Source of the DNA: Burkholderia cepacia
GTDB taxonomy: Bacteria; Pseudomonadota; Gammaproteobacteria; Burkholderiales; Burkholderiaceae
Assembly (NCBI RefSeq): GCF_001039005.1
Contig: NZ_LDWR01000029.1
Span: 181,143-245,142, forward strand
Length of the DNA stretch: 64,000 nucleotides
Reading direction: 5' to 3'
The notes beneath the pieces were generated by a model, which made no database searches, was not told the origin of the DNA, and saw nothing but the letters and a program-made list of their open reading frames with translations. Made by a program: the position numbers and the translations under genes. Shown piece by piece: positions 60,602 to 64,000 of this stretch (the stretch's first letter is position 1; each line of letters begins with the position of its first letter).

Positions 60602-62320
60602 ATGCAAGATTCCAACGAAAGCCGTCCGTCAGGCGTGCGGCTGCTGAAAGGCATCCTCCCGATCCGCCGCGCGGCGGCCATCCGCGACATCTTCGCGGGC
60701 ATTTCGCTCGCGTCGATGGATATCCCGCAAGTGCTCGGCTACGCGCGCATCGCCGGCATGCCGGCCGTCACGGGCCTCTATACGGTGTTCCTGCCGCTCG
60801 TCGCGTTCGCGTGCTTCGGTGCGTCGCGCCATCTCGTGGTCGCTGCCGATTCCGCGACCGCGACGATCTTCGCGAGCCGGCTTTCGTCGATGGCGCCGGC
60901 CGGCAGCGCCGAATACGCGGCGCTGGCCGGCATGGTCGCGCTGCTGACCGCCGCGATGCTGCTGCTCGCGCGGATCTTCAAGCTCGGCTTTCTCGCCGAT
61001 TTCCTGTCGCGCACTGTGCTGGTCGGTTTTCTTGCCGGCGTCGGCGTGCAGGTGTCGATCGCGATGCTCGGCGACATGTTCGGCTTAGCCGTGCCGTACC
61101 CGGCGTCGCGCAGCCTTGCGCAGCTCGACTATGTCGTCACGCATCTGGTCCACGCGAACGGGCCGACATTCGCGCTCGCGGCCGCCGTCGTCGTCGCGAT
61201 TCTCGCGTGCAAGCGGTTCCTGCCGCGCGTGCCGATGCCGATGATCGCGGTCGCGGGCAGCATCTCCGCGAGCTACGCGTTCGGTTTCGCCGCGCACGGC
61301 ATCGCGCTGCTCGGGCCCGTCGCGGGCGGGCTGCCGCCGCTGTGCTGGCCGTCCGTCACGTGGCAGCAGTTTCTCGATCTCGTGCCGGTTGCCGCGTCGT
61401 GCTTCGTGATGATCATCGCGCAGAGCGCGGCCGCCGCGCGCGTGTTCGCGCAGCAGTACGGCGAGGACGTCGACACCAATGCCGACATCCTCGGCCTCGC
61501 GGCTGCGAATGCGGCCGCGGCGGTCGGCGGCGCGTTCGTCGTCAACGGCAGCCCGACGCAGACGGCGATGGCCGATGGCGCGGGCGTGCGCAGCCAGATC
61601 GGGCACCTTGCGTTCGCCGCCGTCGTGGTTATCGTGCTGCTGTTCCTCAGCACGTATTTGCAGTATCTGCCGCACGCGGTGCTGGCCGGCATCGTGTTCA
61701 CGATCGCACTCGGGCTGATCAACGTGCGCAGCCTCGCGGCGATCCGCAAGGAAAGCCCCGGCGAATTCACGCTCGCGCTGGTGACGGCCGCGGCCGTCGT
61801 GACGGTCGGCGTCGAGCACGGCATCCTGCTGGCGATCGCGCTGTCGCTGATGCGGCACGTGCGGCACAGCTACCAGCCGCACACGATGGTGCTCGAACCC
61901 GTCGCGGGCAACGGACGGTGGCTGCCGGTGCCCGCGCGGCCCGGCTCGATGACGGCGCCGGGGCTGATCGTCTACCGGTTCGGCTCCGACCTGTTCTTCG
62001 CGAACGACCATCTGTTCGCGGGCGAAGTGACCGAGCTCGTCGATGCGGCACCGGTGCCGCCGCGCTGGTTCATCGTCGATGCGGGCGCGATTACCGACCT
62101 CGATTATTCCGCCGCGCGGACCTTGACCGATCTCGTCAAGACGCTGCACGCGCGCGGGATCGGCGTGTTGTTCGGCCGCGTGAACCGCTACCTGCGCGCG
62201 GACATGGACCGTCACCGGATCACGGAGATCGTCGGCGCGTCGTGCATTTTCCCGACGCTGCATCAGGCGCTGGAGGCGGCGGGCACGACGCCGGCGCCGC
62301 AGGAGCCGGGCACCGTGTAA
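60602..62320 (+). CDS. SulP-family anion transporter with STAS domain
   Basis: The 572-aa protein has about 10-12 membrane spans beginning ISLASMDIPQVLGYARIAGMPAVTGLYTVFLP, the SulP signature. The conserved FVVNGSPTQTAMADGAGVRSQIG lines the transport core. The cytoplasmic STAS domain (about 450-555) follows with VDAGAITDLDYSAARTLTDL. The family moves sulfate, bicarbonate or dicarboxylates with H+ or Na+; the ion here is unknown. The ATG at 60602 is chosen because upstream in-frame sequence to 60296 is not membrane- or coding-like. Confidence 0.87.
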   Translation: MQDSNESRPSGVRLLKGILPIRRAAAIRDIFAGISLASMDIPQVLGYARIAGMPAVTGLYTVFLPLVAFACFGASRHLVVAADSATATIFASRLSSMAPAGSAEYAALAGMVALLTAAMLLLARIFKLGFLADFLSRTVLVGFLAGVGVQVSIAMLGDMFGLAVPYPASRSLAQLDYVVTHLVHANGPTFALAAAVVVAILACKRFLPRVPMPMIAVAGSISASYAFGFAAHGIALLGPVAGGLPPLCWPSVTWQQFLDLVPVAASCFVMIIAQSAAAARVFAQQYGEDVDTNADILGLAAANAAAAVGGAFVVNGSPTQTAMADGAGVRSQIGHLAFAAVVVIVLLFLSTYLQYLPHAVLAGIVFTIALGLINVRSLAAIRKESPGEFTLALVTAAAVVTVGVEHGILLAIALSLMRHVRHSYQPHTMVLEPVAGNGRWLPVPARPGSMTAPGLIVYRFGSDLFFANDHLFAGEVTELVDAAPVPPRWFIVDAGAITDLDYSAARTLTDLVKTLHARGIGVLFGRVNRYLRADMDRHRITEIVGASCIFPTLHQALEAAGTTPAPQEPGTV

Positions 62321-62332
62321 CGCGAGCCGGCC

Positions 62333-63199
62333 CTAGGCGGCCACGCGCAAGCGCGCGAAGCCGTTGCGCAGGTGGCGGGCCAGTTCCGTCGCGGCCGGCG
62401 TGCGCTGGCCGCGCGGCAGATGGAGGTTGATCGCGAAGTTCGGCAGCGCGGGCAGGCCGCTGCCGGCCGGCAGGATGTCGAGGTCGGCCGGCACGGTGGA
62501 TGCGAGCCAGACGGTCACCGCGAGATCGGCACGCACGGTCGCGGCCGTCGCGTCGATGCTGCCGTTCTCGAACAGGGTGCGCCATGCGCGATCGCAGTCG
62601 CGCAGCGCGTCGAGCACCGTCGGGCGGAACGCGCAGGTCTGCGCGACCATCGACACGGGCAGCGGCGTGTTCCGGTGCGCGGTGCCGCCTTTCGCGCCGA
62701 CCCAGACCAGACGGTCGACGGCGATGCACTCGCCGCGCGACGACCCGACCGGCGCCTCGATCAGTGCGACATCGAGATCGCCTTGCGCGAGCCCCCGGCG
62801 CAGTTCCGGCGACGCCGCGCACACGAGCGTGAGCGCGACCTGCGGATGCGCCTGCGCATACGCTTTCAGGATCGGCGCGAGACAGGTGCCGACGAGATCC
62901 TGCGGTGCGCCGAGACGAACGGTGCCTTCGACCGCGCCGGCCGTCAGGTCGGTCAGCAGCGCATCGTGCACGGCGAGCAGCCGGCGCGCCTGCTCGAGCA
63001 GACGCTCGCCGGCCGCCGTGAGCAGCAGGTTGCGATGCTCGCGGACGAACAGCGGGCCGGACAGCGTTTCGAGCCGCGCGACCTGCTGGCTGATCGCGCC
63101 TTGCGTCAGATGCAGCGCATGGCTGGCCGCCGTCATGCTGCGATGATCGGCGACCGTGACGAATGCGCGCAGCAGCGCGATGTCGAGATTGCGTGCCAT
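62333..63199 (-). CDS. LysR-family regulator of the divergent LysE-type exporter
   Basis: The 288-aa protein starts MARNLDIALLRAFVTVADHRSMTAASHALHLTQGAISQQVARLETLSGPLFVR, a standard LysR winged helix. A ligand-binding domain follows, with LVGTCLAPILKAYAQAHPQV opening the first lobe. It is divergent from a LysE/RhtB exporter gene across 105 bp. This is the classical arrangement in which the regulator senses an amino acid and activates its exporter. It ends 12 bp after the SulP gene stop (convergent). Confidence 0.87.
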   Translation of the reverse strand: MARNLDIALLRAFVTVADHRSMTAASHALHLTQGAISQQVARLETLSGPLFVREHRNLLLTAAGERLLEQARRLLAVHDALLTDLTAGAVEGTVRLGAPQDLVGTCLAPILKAYAQAHPQVALTLVCAASPELRRGLAQGDLDVALIEAPVGSSRGECIAVDRLVWVGAKGGTAHRNTPLPVSMVAQTCAFRPTVLDALRDCDRAWRTLFENGSIDATAATVRADLAVTVWLASTVPADLDILPAGSGLPALPNFAINLHLPRGQRTPAATELARHLRNGFARLRVAA

Positions 63200-63304
63200 G
63201 CGTCGCATTATGAATGCTAATGGCAGGCATAAAAAGCTTTCGCTGTCGTGATGTGAGGATCGCGGGTAAAAACGGAGCTTCGACGACGACAAACGGGAGC
63301 CTCC

Positions 63305-63904
63305 GTGCCGCTTCGCGACTACCTGCCGCTGATGCTGTTCGTGATCGTGTCCACCGTGACGCCGGGCGGCGCCACGACGCTCGCAACCGCGTCGGGCGCT
63401 CATTTCGGCTATCGGCGTTCGCTGCCGTTGATGGCTGGCATCGCGGCCGGCCTGGCGTCGATGGCGGCGGCCGCCGCGGCCGGGCTCGGCGGCGTGCTGC
63501 TTGCGCTGCCCGCGTTGCAGCTCGCGATGAAGGCGGCCGGTTCGGTGTATCTCGGGTGGCTGGCCGTGCGCATCGGGCGCGGCGGCAAGCCCCGGCTCGA
63601 CGCCGCCGTGCACCGGCCGCAAGGGTTTGTCAGCGGCGTCTGGATGCTCTGGCACAACCCGAAGGGCTGGGCGATGACGCTCGGCGCGGCCGCGTCGTTC
63701 GCCGCGCTCGCGTCCGGCCCGGCGCGGCTCGGCCTGTTGCTCGGGCTGGCGTTCGGCGTGGCCGCGATGGCATCGCTGTCGCTTTGGTGTTTCGCCGGGC
63801 TGCTGCTCGCGCGCGTGTTGCGCACCGAGCGGCAGTGGCGTTGCCTGAATGCCGGGCTCGGCGTGCTACTGGTGGTGTCGATCGTGCCGATGTGGCTGCG
63901 GTAG
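63305..63904 (+). CDS. LysE/RhtB-family amino-acid exporter
   Basis: The 199-aa inner-membrane protein has about six spans. The start LRDYLPLMLFVIVSTVTPGGATTLATASGAHFGYRRSL holds the family's TPGP-like motif as TPGG. A later FVSGVWMLWHNPKGWAMTLGAAASF matches the conserved NPK(G/A) motif. It exports an amino acid or related compound, and the divergent LysR gene probably controls it. The start is GTG at 63305 following ACGGGAGCCTCC. The last bases and stop codon fall inside a large inverted repeat that runs to the window end. Confidence 0.87.
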   Translation: MPLRDYLPLMLFVIVSTVTPGGATTLATASGAHFGYRRSLPLMAGIAAGLASMAAAAAAGLGGVLLALPALQLAMKAAGSVYLGWLAVRIGRGGKPRLDAAVHRPQGFVSGVWMLWHNPKGWAMTLGAAASFAALASGPARLGLLLGLAFGVAAMASLSLWCFAGLLLARVLRTERQWRCLNAGLGVLLVVSIVPMWLR

Positions 63905-64000
63905 CGACGCTGCGCGCGCCGCACGCAGCGGTTCGCGCTGAACCTGGACACTGCGCCGCGCGGCGCGCGCAGCGTCGCTACCGCAGCCACATCGGCACGA
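63882..64000. repeat. 41-bp perfect inverted repeat running to the window end
   Basis: Bases 63882-63922 and 63960-64000 are exact reverse complements, separated by 37 bp. The left arm covers the last codons and stop of the LysE gene (VPMWLR-stop), so the right arm would encode the same residues on the minus strand. Since the right arm reaches the final base, the repeat may continue outside. It may be a true inverted duplication or an assembly fold-back at a contig end. Confidence 0.8.

Noticed and set aside
1..64000. Long antisense frames opposite nearly every gene
   Set aside because: They are expected shadows in high-GC DNA: Arg/Ala/Pro-rich, without ribosome sites or recognisable domains.
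1..64000. CRISPR arrays, rRNA, tRNA, prophage or integrase genes
   Set aside because: No regularly spaced repeats, cloverleaf-like sequences or phage/integrase families were seen by eye.

Overview
The window is about two-thirds GC, with strongly G/C-biased third codon positions. Its gene families are typical of the beta-proteobacterium Burkholderia, most likely the B. cepacia complex: OmpC-type porin with an AQNSVTLYG start, small H-NS-like protein, BetR-type regulator, OpgC, many LysR regulators, and a Tat-lipoprotein class A beta-lactamase relative of the PenA type. The density of regulator/transporter/oxidoreductase pairs suggests a secondary chromosome. The species assignment is inference from families, not from a search. 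No rRNA, tRNA or CRISPR array was seen.

Layout. 1-13 kb: a partial AraC/XylS-type regulator divergent from an aromatic-acid MFS transporter, with XylS-like boxes between them; LysR/quinone oxidoreductase; a DHA2 drug exporter; a chemoreceptor; a NERD-helicase; a BetR regulator whose receiver domain has Glu where the phospho-Asp should be; a DAO-type oxidase; and a K+ channel. 13-26 kb: a TetR gene with two palindromic operators; an H-NS-like protein; an XRE-cupin regulator facing an alpha/beta hydrolase across three shared operator-like sites; SDR; LysR/flavin hydroxylase; esterase-OpgC; porin; LysR/aldo-keto reductase; TauE.

26-36 kb: a large lipoprotein of unknown function behind a perfect 18-bp LacI-type operator; a NTF2-like/P-loop pair; and a run of envelope genes. 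In that run a NlpD-like LysM-LytM lipoprotein has lost three of four zinc ligands. It is followed by a PenA-like protein that has lost Ser70, Lys73, Ser130 and Asn132. Both look like non-catalytic pseudoenzymes.

36-43 kb: a complete D-Ala-D-Ala dipeptide operon (RpiR regulator, ddpX, ddpA, B, C, D, F). A second, solitary DdpA paralogue lies 8 kb downstream at 49.9-51.5 kb. 43-52.8 kb: hipBA with three operators at exact 26-bp spacing; a Tat-exported oxalate decarboxylase followed by a Mn2+ transporter of the MntH family; a glycosyltransferase/methyltransferase pair; and a TnpB-only IS element with a likely omega-RNA end.

53-64 kb: two small exported proteins; a bestrophin/YdeP-type molybdoenzyme operon divergent from a MocR regulator; a YbdG-like MscS channel; a SulP transporter; and LysR/LysE. 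The last 119 bases form a 41-bp perfect inverted repeat that runs to the final base, so it may continue outside the window.
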